64,000 bases of DNA from Anastrepha obliqua (lineage: Eukaryota > Arthropoda > Insecta > Diptera > Tephritidae): the NCBI RefSeq assembly GCF_027943255.1, contig NC_072894.1, forward strand, positions 132,237,601-132,301,600, in the 5' to 3' direction. A program made the position numbers and the translations under genes. The notes below the pieces were generated by a model. That model was not told the DNA's origin. It worked only from the letters and a program-made list of their open reading frames with translations, and ran no database searches. Positions 32,233 to 42,883 of the stretch are shown piece by piece (position 1 is the stretch's first letter; the number at the start of each line of letters is the position of its first letter).

Positions 32233-32660
32233 CAGCCCAGCATTAGCGGCGACTTCCTGCTCTTGTAGTTGTAGTTGCATTGCTATGTCAGAAAAAATGT
32301 GTTAGTAAGCAAATATCGTTCTCCGGCTCCAAGTAATCCAACTTTCATATATTGTGGCGTTCCTCATAACGGTGCTCAAGACGATGTTAAAAAGAGCAAT
32401 CGTGATAATAGGCACCCTTGACATATGCCTGCTAAGTCCCTTATCCTATCACCATGGAGCTGATCATCCATTATCTGGCATCCTGGAGCATCGCGATGCA
32501 ATGCACTTTTTGAAAGGCGATGAAAACGAGGTAAAGTGGGGCTCTCCATTCAACGGATTGTTCGGCAATGACTCGGAGACTGCTCATGTGATGAATGCCA
32601 GATTGGTTAGAACGAAAGCCTGCCTGTTTGATCTGAGCTCTGATTGAAGTGCTGCGGAAA

Positions 32661-32905
32661 GGAAAGAAATTGGCTGGTTAAGGAATTTTCCAACTGTTAA
32701 ATTACAAATATAAGTATAAAATTATACTTTACTTATTTTACTTATTTTACAAGATTTTTACTGATAGTGTAAATGAGAAACGATTATATTCCGAAATGTT
32801 TTTTTCTTTTTGTATTTTTGAAGATTTTAAACTTTTTAAGCGCACCCTTTTTCAGAATTCGATATGCACTTCTATAGCTATTAAAACATGTACCTTCAAT
32901 ATATA
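32661..32905. other. Short AT-rich spacer
   Basis: Sequence between the RTE-like pseudogene and a mariner end. Contains TTTACTTATTTTACTTATTTT; nothing else is recognised. Confidence 0.4.
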
Positions 32906-33540
32906 CGGGGTTTGATTGAAAAGTAATGAGCCTTCCCGCGCGGAGCGTCTGCCAAGCGATCAACCGTATCGGCTGGTGGGGGAAAATGTTCGTTGGACCT
33001 TCCCCTTCCACTAGAAACATCGCTCCGCGCGCGAAAGCTCTCTTAAAAGAGTGTTAGGATTTTGCAGTGGCGAAAATGCAGCTGATCTTTTTCGACGCTC
33101 GAGGCATCGTCCACAAGGAGTTTGTACCTCCAGGAAGCTCTGTAAACGCGGCATTTTACAAAGAAGTGCTCCTTCGGCTGAAAAACCGCGTCGCCCGGGT
33201 TCGGCCCGACCTCGTCAACAATTGGACCCTTCATCACGACCATGCGCCGGCGCACACCGCCTTCCCCTGCACCTCTGCATTGGCCAAGATGGGGGTTCCG
33301 GTGCTGCCCCACCCTCCTTACAGCCCAAACCTGTCCCCTCCGGACTTCTTCTTGTTCCCGCACCTGAAAAGAAAGCTGAAGGGGAGGCGTTTCAACTCCA
33401 TCGAGGCGATCCAAAAAACTGTGACAGCCGAATTGAACGCGATTCCGGCGGATGAGTTTAAAAAATGTTTTCTGCAGAGGAAGGACCGCTACCAGCGGTG
33501 TATTGACGCTCAAGGGTCCTATTTTGAAGAATATTAGTTG
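32906..33540 (+). mobile_element. GC-rich mariner remnant, N-terminal deletion
   Basis: A left tip, CGGGGTTTGATTGAAAAGTA, follows TA at 32904-32905. The 5' leader is GC-rich and contains an inverted repeat, GCGCGGAGCG near 32939 and CGCTCCGCGC near 33023. Coding sequence begins in the middle of the transposase. No matching right tip was found after the stop, so the 3' end is truncated or diverged. Base composition is markedly higher in GC than the flanks. Confidence 0.7.
33067..33537 (+). pseudogene. Mariner transposase C-terminal half (157 aa frame)
   Basis: The open frame covers the second half of the protein: MQLIFFDARGIVHKEFVPPG, then LHHDHAPAHTA with the second catalytic Asp (the usual Asn after it is His). 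It continues with YSPNLSPPDFFLFPHLKRKL with the third Asp, and ends CIDAQGSYFEEY with a stop at 33535-33537. The first catalytic motif and the DNA-binding half are missing. It belongs to the same broad SETMAR/GVQW3-like lineage as the element at 15987 but to a different subfamily by sequence and tip. Not functional. Confidence 0.82.
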
Positions 33541-33904
33541 TACAAGCCAAAAGGTTTAATAAATGTATGATATATTTATATGAAAACTATTTATACAGCT
33601 TATAATATAAGTATATGTATAACAGAGGACTTTATTAGAATTCGGATTTATTTCATTGTCCCCTTAAAAAATCCCAAAAGTTTTCCCACCCTACGTTAAA
33701 CTAGTTTTCTCATGAAAAACTGAGTTTGGGATCGTGATAAGTTTAAAACACCTACATACATACCTACAGCTTGACGAAGTTCCCTAATCGTATAATTTAT
33801 AAGTATAAACTCAGTGGTAGGTTATAATCAACACTACGTACAAAGCTCCCAGAATCATTAAATACCCCAAAAAGGGGCAAAGCGTACTCATACAACAAAG
33901 CCAA

Positions 33905-33949
<45 letters not shown>

Positions 33950-36900
33950 CTTTACTTCTTGTTTTATCAATAACTCACTCTCTAATACTTCAAAGCATTC
34001 CCAGATTGGCGAGTTAATATTCAGCGAGTAGTTTTTACACTCTGTTCATTACATACCTGCCTGACAAATCTAAGTGAAAATCTACTAATTTACCTATCAA
34101 CCTTAATTCGGTGCAAATAGTAACTCCTTTGAAAGGGAAGAAATTAATGTTTTCTACCCAAATGTATTAATGGATGACTTCTGGTATTGTTGTATTGCAT
34201 CTCCACAGAGAGCACTAAACTCTTTGCTAAACCCTCAGTGTTGGAAAGACTTTATATTGCTACAACTCTTCCCTGTATAAAATTCGTACAAACATTGCAT
34301 TAAAAAAACATTATCTTCTCGATTAACCTTTAGTCCATACAGACACTCTCTGTATTTAATGTCTCGAACTTAACACTCATTCGAAAAAAGACCAATATAT
34401 ATTAAGATCTTTTCAAATGGTTTCCTTTGTACTTCTCTCTTATCAGCAAATTTGTTTACTCGCCCAAATGAGATAAAAATGAAAGTGAGTTGAAATTCAC
34501 CTACTTTGCTCCCACTTCCATTCCGCGCCTATTACCTGCCTACGGCGCCTTAAGTGCTCGTTTAGTGCAGAAAAAATATTTCTGTATAAGCACCCGAAAA
34601 AACTATGGAATTGCTCAATAGATAAGCAGAGAAGAAACAGCAAAGAGATGATCGAGTAGCCAGGCAACAATAATAGCAGCGACGACACAAACACACCAAC
34701 AACATTGGCTGCGAAAACGAAAATGAAAACAACGAAAGTAGATGAATAGGAGACAAAGTAGCATTACTAAAAGACTAACATCTAGCTATATATGTACATA
34801 CATACATACATATGTAGGTAAAGACGGGTGAGATGAAAATTAGGTGAGGACTGACTTGCCTATTGCCTCTTGCCCATCAGGCTTAATATCGCTGCCAACG
34901 CCAATAACACAATCAATGTGACAAACTTGAACGCCTAACATTGAGCAAAGTGATTTTATTTTTGTTTTTGCGCTTTGTTTGGAGCCGATTGAACATACCC
35001 GAATGACTGTCGCACCGTCGGTGACACCTAAAAATATCGTATCGAATGTCTCTCTAATGCGTCAGAGCAACTCACAATGCAATATTTGGCAGCTAAAAAA
35101 TAGCATTCGCCACTAACAACGACACAAACCTGAACAGCCGAAACTAATTTGTTGGAGCAGCAACGGTAGCAAGACGCTGAAAGAGTAAAACCACTCATGA
35201 AGCAGTAGCACTCCGCCATACTCGAAAGTGGTAGCATTTGAAGGCACCAATAACAACAATAGCAACCTCAACAGAAAACCATAGCAAAAATGAAATGAAA
35301 AAACAACGGTTTCGCACATCAAATGTTGAGTTTTGTCAACACGCCGAATGACGGCGACAACGAAAAAATATTTAACAACTGTGTGCTGACCCCTTACACC
35401 ACTTCTCCCGCCTGCGCCCACACAAACACATATGTATGTATGTACATGCATATATATGCATACTTTATGCGTTGTTGGATCCACATTGACGACAACCAGA
35501 TCCAGTGGCAAGTCAATATGACAAACTGGCTGGCTAGCAGGCAAGCGAGCCGCTGAGTGCCAAGCTCTCTAAGCTTGACAGTGTAGATTGTGGGTAAACA
35601 ATGAAAGGGGGGAGACGTGGCGTAAGGTGGCACAGGCGGCTATTTTTGATAACCGCTGCGCTTAACACAAGAAAACAATAGCTGCGCAGTGACAGTGACT
35701 GCGACCGCGACGGCGACGGCGCCCACAACGTCGCTAGCAATAGCAGAGCAGCCGAAATGACAGTGGCAAATGGCCATATTTTGAGTACAAAAATGATAAT
35801 ACTTTCTCACATTTGCGGTGCTACCAAACGCTACGAATACTCTTCCGCAACAGCTGAGCAGAGAGCAAAGTTATAGCAACAGCAACAAACGGCAGTAAAG
35901 TGTTGTATGTAGTAGCGGCATTGCCAATGGAAGACCCTGAGAGTAATGTATTAAAATGTTTGTTTCATGTTTGAGCGCAAAGGGGTATCAATTTTGTGCT
36001 GCGGGAAATGTAGTATTGGCTTTTCATTTCTAATGAAGTTGTGGCTCGATTGTATATCTCGCTTTATGCTGGGTGAGTAAAAATTAATATAATCCCTAAA
36101 TGTTTGACCAATACTGATATAAATCCGGACGGATATAAATGCGACTCATTTCGGTAACGGTAACGCAGAACCGACTCCCACATAACGAATGCTTGAAAAT
36201 TTGATTATGTAAAGAAAAAGTATAAGATCGCCGCAAAACATAAATTGTCAAAAGTCAACGTGAATGTATCGCCACTTCAAGCTTTCACTTTCTAACACCA
36301 AAGTTCCATGTGCTATATAACAATGCTCACAAGATTTTTCTCAACACTCTGGTTAAAGAGTTTACAATTTTTGAGGATATTTTTTTACAATTTTTAAGAT
36401 GTTGTACCGAGATTGAAGTTGTACCAAGTTATATGGTTTTTGTTGTGGTATAAACTATATTTTTATCAAATAAAAAAATTTATAAAATATACATAAATAG
36501 TCAAAAATTTGCACCATGTCGCCTTGCTATTTTTATGTACACAGGTGTATAAGCATTGTTGGCTCCTCAAAAATAATTTTTTTAAACGGATATTACATAA
36601 GTCTAATCATAAACGAAAAAATCCTATGGAAAATGACATGCTCATATTTTTTTATTATTTCTGGCGACAAATTAAATGACCCTTTATTTATTATGATACA
36701 TTCTGAGTTACAGTGTTCAATTCTGGCATAGTTTCCATTACATTTTTTAAGCAAGCATTTATCTCAAAGCTGATTAAAGTTTTACATAGAACTTTTCTGA
36801 AATTATTTAGACTGTAGTATAAAACACTTTCAGAATTCAGCAAACTGAAGTATTGGAAAAATGGTAGACTCTGAAACTCTTGCCAATTTGGACCTTAAGC

Positions 36901-38900
36901 AAATAATATATCTAAAATAAATATGTAGATAAACACTAAAGACCTTAATCTTGTCCTTTGAAAAATATGTAACATATGAAATGTCTAAATTTACGTCGAG
37001 TAAAATGAATTCGAATACAATGTTTTGCACCCAGTCCAAAAATTTACCATTTAATAATAAGAAAGTAATTTTTTTTGCTCAACCAGTTTCGATTTCTTAA
37101 ATGTATATATTTTTTTCTATTTCAATAATTTCATTGTAAATGTAAACTAAATTTCATTAACACCAGCTGAAAGCCAGTATGAAAGCCTTATAGGAAACTA
37201 GTTTTTTTTAATTTTTGAAAACAAAAATTCTTCAGCTTCTTTCTTTTCCAAGGTAAATTCCCACACTGGCCTCAAATGATTCACGATGACTTGTTAATAC
37301 TGAAATAGGTTAGGATAAAATACAATTTTTGCGAGCCCCAAGGAAAAGTCATTTACATACAACACATTTACCACTTCGGACTACTTTCAACAGACGTTGT
37401 CCATTTTTAGATCGGTTTGTCCCACTGCACCAATTCATAAGTGATTTTCGTATGTAGGTATGTGTGTGCGTGTGAAGGTGATGCAAAAGCGTCGGGAAGG
37501 TGAAGTTGAGGTAATGTGTGGCGCTGTATTTGCTTTGCTTGGAGCCGCAACTGGTGGCGGTGGTGCTAGAGCTTGTGGTGGTCGCTTATTATGGCGAGGT
37601 GAGAATGTGACGGGAGACATATGTACATATACATACGCATACAAAACGAAATTAAAAGAAACGATTCGAAGCAAGTGTGATGGGCGATTTGCGTTCGCTC
37701 GCTCCATGTGCGTGTGAGTGGATGTGGGTATATTTGTTCCAAAGCTGCTACAAGCAAATAAAATGTCCGAGTTGTCGCTGTTTGGTTTTTTTGTTGTTGG
37801 TTGGCATTGCTAATGCTGTATTTTCGAAACATTTACTGTTTTGTATTTTTGTTGTTGCCGCAAATGATCGCGCTCGCGAGTAAACACACAACACAGGCAC
37901 ATGCACACTTGAGAAGCAATAAATATGGCAGCAAATACTCATACGAAAGCATAGTTCGCCAAAGGAGGAGGAAGAGGGGTAGCACACACGAAAACATTTA
38001 CAATAACAAAAACAAACTCACCAACGCCGCCACATGCCAATGTAAAGAGTAGAAAAAAAGCGAACGCGCAACAAAAACAAACAAAAATGCCATACACACA
38101 CACACTTACATAAATGTATAGGGCATACATTTAACAACCACAAAGATAACAACAGCAATAAAAGCTGCGGCAAGAAACCTTAACAATAATAATAACAACA
38201 ACAAGTGCATATACAAATGAGTAACGCAAACATTAACGGCAACACACCAAAAAATTGTAGTTTGTCGTATTTTCCGATTTTTGACGATCCAAGTAGCCAG
38301 CAATTGCAACAAATACAATAATATATTAATGGCGATGGAGACCCCGAAAAAGCTGACACAATCGTACATACGAGTACAGCGCGCATGCTAGCAGGCTTGC
38401 ATGTGGAGACACCGAACGCACACACATATACACACTTAAATGCATGTTAGCACAAATATACGAACATACATACATACATATGTACGTGTCTGAATAACTA
38501 CGTACTCATGTACTCATGCAAGGCAGCAGTGCTGGTAACAGTTGCCACACCACAAAAAGCACCACGAGCCATGCCATGACAAAGCACTGCAAAGGGGAGG
38601 CGGCAACAGAAAAGCACAGCTGAGTTACGGTTGCTGTTTTTGTTGCTACTGTTGTCTGTGTGATTGCCGTAATTGTTGTTGTTGTTTCACCAGCAGTCGT
38701 TGTTGCTGCTTGACTTATTCAAATTTTTTAGTTGTTTTTGTTGTGTCCGCTATACTGCGCTACTCCAATGCAATTGCGGCTGCTAGCTGCCTCGAGCTAA
38801 CATAAAATTCCCCCTGCATGTTGTTTTTGTAGTCTTGGCTGCTACTCAACTTTGTTACTGTAGCTGTTTTTTTGAGTTGTTAATGCCAGTGCCGTTGTTA
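33541..38900. other. Long gene-poor interval upstream of the host gene
   Basis: No coding exon is recognised in more than 5 kb. Simple repeats: a long CT array at 33907-33942 running into CACACACAC, TATGTACATACATACATACA at about 34791-34812, and CATACATACATACATATGTA near 38463-38484. A weak copy of the dispersed GGATATAAAT...CCGACTCCCAC repeat is at 36115-36185. The last kilobase becomes rich in CAA/TTG trinucleotides, as in the leader of the following gene. Confidence 0.45.
33907..33951. repeat. CT/CA compound microsatellite
   Basis: About 18 CT dinucleotides in a row followed by five CA dinucleotides. A clean, probably length-polymorphic simple repeat. Confidence 0.95.
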
Positions 38901-40447
38901 TTCCAAAGCTCCAACATACAAGCGGAAAAACAAAAACTGATATGAGTAAAGCAAAGCCCAGCGAGCGAACGGAAAGAAGCAAGCAAGTAAAGCAGGAGCG
39001 CGGAGAGCCAGTTTAGAGCTTATAACCCAGCGGGCAGCAAAGGGGTCAGCGGCGAGTGCTGTTGAATGTGGAAAGTGGCGAGTGGTGGGGAATAGTGCGG
39101 GACAGCAGCAACAACAGCCCTGGCAAAGTGCAGAGAGGAGGGAAAACGTGGAGTTAAGGTAACAGTAGTAAGAGTTGGTGAGTATAAAGTGGGAGAGAGT
39201 AAGGTGCGTTAAAGGTGACCGAGGAGGCTACAGTACGGTTATGGCACTGGCAGTGGCGTTGACAATTCGATGTGACACAGTGAGGCAGACGAAGCGGTCG
39301 CGGTAGCAGTAGGAAAAACGCATAATAGTGATATCAAAGTATAAGTATAAATATGTATGTGTGAGTATTTATTAGCTAAAATAAAACGGAAAACTTAAAA
39401 ATCTAAACAAAGCAAAAACAAACGTGCGCTTATTTGTATAACAACAACAATGAGTTAGATTGTCAGTCAGAAAGTCAGTTGGTAAGGCAGTTAGTCAGTG
39501 GCAAAGTGAGCAAGCAATCAATCGTCCAACCGTCGGTAGCAGCAACAGCAACGGAAAACAGCAACTCTAAGTGCGGCCACGACAAGCTGAACACACAGCT
39601 AGAGCAACAACAACGATATCAACAGCAGCAGCACCACCACCACCACCACGCCGAGTGGAGCAAGCACAACGAGAAGTGGCCAGCAGTATAACGCGACCGC
39701 AGCCGCGACGACAGCGACGGAGACGGAGACGACGGAGCATGCCACACACAGTTTAAATATGTGAAATTAGTACAAATCGTGATTTCAACGGTGAACGACG
39801 AATGTACGGCGGGCTGCACATAGCACAACACGTTGTTGCGGAACGGACGCGCAGGCAACACACAACAGAGAAACAACAATACCAAAAGCAAGCGAGCAAG
39901 TCAGCTATCAGGCGAGTAAGCAAACAAACAAGCAAAAAGGCAGGCAAGCAAGCAGCCGAGCGTACGAGCCAGTAACCACAAGCGGTGGAGGAAAAACAGC
40001 AACAACAACAACAACACAAGCAAGTATATCAGCAACAATAATAATAAGAACAAAAGTAGAAGTGTAGCCAACACGAAAGCTAAGTAGAAGCCAGAGGAAT
40101 ACAAATAACAACAAAACAAGCATTGCTCCGCGCCACAGTAGAAAAAACTGCAAACACCTCCAAAAGCGCCAGTGTGCCAGTGCATGCCAGGCAAGCAGAT
40201 ATTCGGACAATAAAAACAAGAGTGAAAATACAGCTGACGGCTGCACGACACGACGTACGAGCCCAACATCACACACACACGTCATAAACAACACACGAGC
40301 GTACAGGCTAATCGAACGACGAGGCTGACGCGAGGCGAGTTGGATTGATAGGCAAAGAGGAAAGAGAGACCGACGTCATTCAGAATAAGGCGAAGGCAAC
40401 TCCACCGCCACGAAGGTTACTCGATAGCGCTGCTAGACGCAGGTTAA
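38900..40447 (+). other. Probable 5' leader region of the MADF-BESS gene
   Basis: Purine-rich and CAA/CAG-rich DNA (AGCAGCAACAACAGCC, AACAACAACAACAACAC) without a long ATG-started frame, as is common for long fly 5' untranslated exons. Several short upstream frames exist, for example 39434-39691. An in-frame TAA at 40445-40447 closes the frame of the following coding exon. No transcription start or TATA box can be fixed with confidence; a cluster of TCAGT (initiator-like) motifs sits at 39464-39498. Confidence 0.4.
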
Positions 40448-41323
40448 CGCAGCAGCAACACGGCCACGCAGGACGCAGTGCTAACGTCCCCCATTCCTAC
40501 CCCCAATCCCGAACTCCCACAGGCACAGCACCATCCCACCGCTCTTAACGGGAAAGCAGTAGTAGTAACAATTAACAGGCAATCGTCCGTCCCTTACCCG
40601 TTTATAGCTTCAACGAATCGCCCTCTGCGACGACGCCAAACGCGGCAGCAGCAAGAGAACGCGTTACCAAAAAAATTGCAGGCATCAGCGGAAAAAGATA
40701 AGCACAGCTACGGCAACACCAATTACACCACCACCACAACCACAACTAACAGCAACAACGTAGGTACCACTATAAGCAACGGTAGTACGAATAACAGTAC
40801 AACACGTGAAGGAGACAATAAGCGTCCCTTTGCTGCTGTAGCAGTCGTTAGTGTGGTATCAGCGCTGGCGAAAACGAAAAGACAACGCGGTAGAAGGCGG
40901 CACGCAGCGGCTACGCGCAAAGTACTCGCTTATAACTTTGGCAAAAAGAAAACAGGCAGTGTTTTGGGAAAAATTGCCACCTGTTGCGCCGATAAAAATA
41001 CCGTAAGTAATAGTAAGTACCACGAGTTAGGCAGCAGCAACACGGAAGTATCTAACACAAATACAACAACTAACTCTATATCTTCATCTGAAGTGACTCA
41101 GAAATCATTGACGACGTCGCCCGCAACGGAGCCGGAGACATTAACGGAACGGGTCAGAGACCCTAAGGTCGAAGGTGATAAAGAGGCGACGACGACGACC
41201 GATTCGGCTGTGTGCCCGCTAGAACCAGAAAAAGCCAACAACATTCCCCCGCCACAGCTTCGCCGCCGTCGCAAAGCGCGCCTTACATACAAGCGGGCGC
41301 CACCGACACCATCGCCGTCCTCC
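40448..41323 (+). other. Open N-terminal extension of the MADF frame without an ATG
   Basis: The frame of the MADF exon is open for 292 codons before its first ATG. The content looks protein-like: KRPFAAVAVVSVVSALAKTK, an RQRGRRRHAA basic patch, Thr/Ser/Asn-rich stretches and PPPQLRRRRKARLTYKRAP just before the ATG. Either it is translated from a non-AUG codon, or an upstream exon is spliced into it, or it is leader. Pyrimidine-rich acceptor-like sites end at 40522 (CCGAACTCCCACAG) and 40607 (CCCTTACCCGTTTATAG). Confidence 0.5.
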
Positions 41324-42883
41324 ATGTCCTTGTCGGTGGCGCTGCCTGCGCTGCATGCAGCTGCCTTAGCGACAGGTGGGGGGGCGGCGACCAACGGTAG
41401 CAGTGGTGGTGGCACATCTGCACTCTCTCCCACTTTCGGCGTGGGCGGGGAATCGCTGCCTAGCCCTACAAGTGATCGCGTTGAATGGTCACGTTCCACC
41501 ATACTTGATTTCATCGAAGATTACCGCATGCATCGCGTACTATGGGATCCGAACACAAAAGGTTACCACATCAAGCAAACTAAGTATGAGGCACTGAAAC
41601 TGTTAGGCAGCAAATATGGCACAGAGATACGCTCGATACGCAGTAAAATTAAAAGCTTACGCTCATCATTTCATCGCGAACATGGCAAGGTGATGATCGG
41701 CAGGCAAAAAGGTGTCCACTACCAGCCCATGTGGTTTGCATACGACGCCATACGTTTCATACTTGACGGTGAAGGCGGCAACGGGGGCGTCGGTGGTGGC
41801 ACTGTAGCAGCAGTGCGCGGCCAACACGCGCAAGCAACAGCAGGCGGCGCGGAGGGAGAGGCTGACGAAGTGGAAGAGAAACTCACATTGTTACGCGATG
41901 ATAGCGTGGATGGTGGTGGTGGTGGTGATGATGGCGGTGACGGTGTTGGGGAGAGCGGCGAGCTAGATGATAAATACGCAGCCGCTGTGCGCGCCATACA
42001 AGCAGCGGCACTCGCTGGTGCGCGAGAGAGCGTCGCCGGTGGCGCAGTAACGACTGGAGCAAACGGTGCGGCGGTGGCGGGAACCACAGTTGACGAGCTG
42101 AAAGTCGAACCACAAGCCACAAGTGTGACGACAGCCTCAGCAATAGTAAGCGCTGCAAAAACAGCAGCAGCAACGGGTGCGGGCCCACTACCATCACAAC
42201 TGCCAACTACGGTTGTATATGGCATGAAACCAGCCGCTGCGGCGGCAATAGTCGCCAATAGTAAGCTATTTAATGCAGCGTGTGTAGCACCAGTTACAAC
42301 GACAACTACAACAAATGTAACCACAACAGCGACCGAATCGCTGCCCACTATGTCGGCCACTACACATAGCGCAGTATCAACGGCGGCGACGACAACAACA
42401 ACAACTACGGCTACATTATTGCCACATTGCGGCACCAGTAATGGCAACATGCATGCCAACAGCAATAATGGCAGTGGCAGTAATATGAACGTCAACAATG
42501 CAATGGCCATGATGACAATGACGACGCCAGCGTTGACAATTATCGGCAGCGCTGGACTGGCAATGGGCCTTGGTGGACTGGCGACAATGACAACAGCAGG
42601 CGGCGCAGGTAGTCTTGGCGGTTGTGGCGTAGGTGTGCTTGGTAATGGCGCAACAGTTGGTGGCACAACAATGTCCCATGCATTCGGCTCTACCACACCA
42701 CTCCACCAGACCGTCGCCACTGCCGATGGTGACGATTCGACGGCCGCAAGCAATAGTTTGGTGGCGCGTGTAGCCGCAGCTGTAGCGGCAGCAGCAGCCG
42801 CTAATGCCGCCGCCGTAGCCAATGCAAATCGGAATGTCGCTGGGACTATTGACGAACAGCAAAAGCAACAACAACTAACTGCG
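41324..42883 (+). CDS. MADF-BESS family protein, coding exon 1
   Basis: Probable nuclear DNA-binding regulator of the Adf-1-like MADF-BESS family. The first in-frame ATG is at 41324 (MSLSVALPALHA). The MADF domain lies at about residues 54-148 from that Met: EWSRSTILDFIEDYRMHRVL, WDPNTKGYHIKQTKYEALK, IRSIRSKIKSLRSSFHREHG and YQPMWFAYDAIRFIL. This is a Myb-like three-helix fold. A very long Gly/Ala/Thr/Asn-rich low-complexity linker follows. The exon ends in phase 0 at GCG/GTAAGT (42883). Without splicing, the frame would stop at 43010-43012. With exons 2 and 3 the protein is 826 residues from this Met, or up to about 1118 if the upstream open frame is used. I cannot name the orthologue. Confidence 0.88.

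Larger units (their letters stand above)
29320..32660 (-). pseudogene. RTE-like reverse transcriptase pseudogene split by a hAT element
   Basis: Reading the minus strand from 32660 downward gives AGFRSNQSGIHH, VIAEQSVEWRAPLYLVFIAF (normally RAPLY.VFVDFEKAFD) and, after several stops, ENDICLLTHFF (normally DDICLLSH). Then EVAA meets the hAT at 32233. Below the hAT, NAGLVFNISKTKMMRTNT, IISVSGGSSEDIKNRIRKTL and LQVFTIRCLRKILEIFWPNT follow down to about 29500. Removing the hAT with one copy of its 8-bp duplication makes EVAANAGLVFNISKTK continuous. That confirms the nesting. Many frame changes and stops show it was dead long before the hAT arrived. Confidence 0.82.

Noticed and set aside
33907..33951. 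Regulatory GAGA-factor array in the CT repeat
   Set aside because: A plain dinucleotide microsatellite; nothing nearby marks it as a promoter, though (GA)n can bind GAGA factor.
39464..39498. Cluster of TCAGT initiator-like motifs as promoter of the MADF-BESS gene
   Set aside because: Such pentamers are common; no TATA box or convincing downstream element could be tied to one of them.
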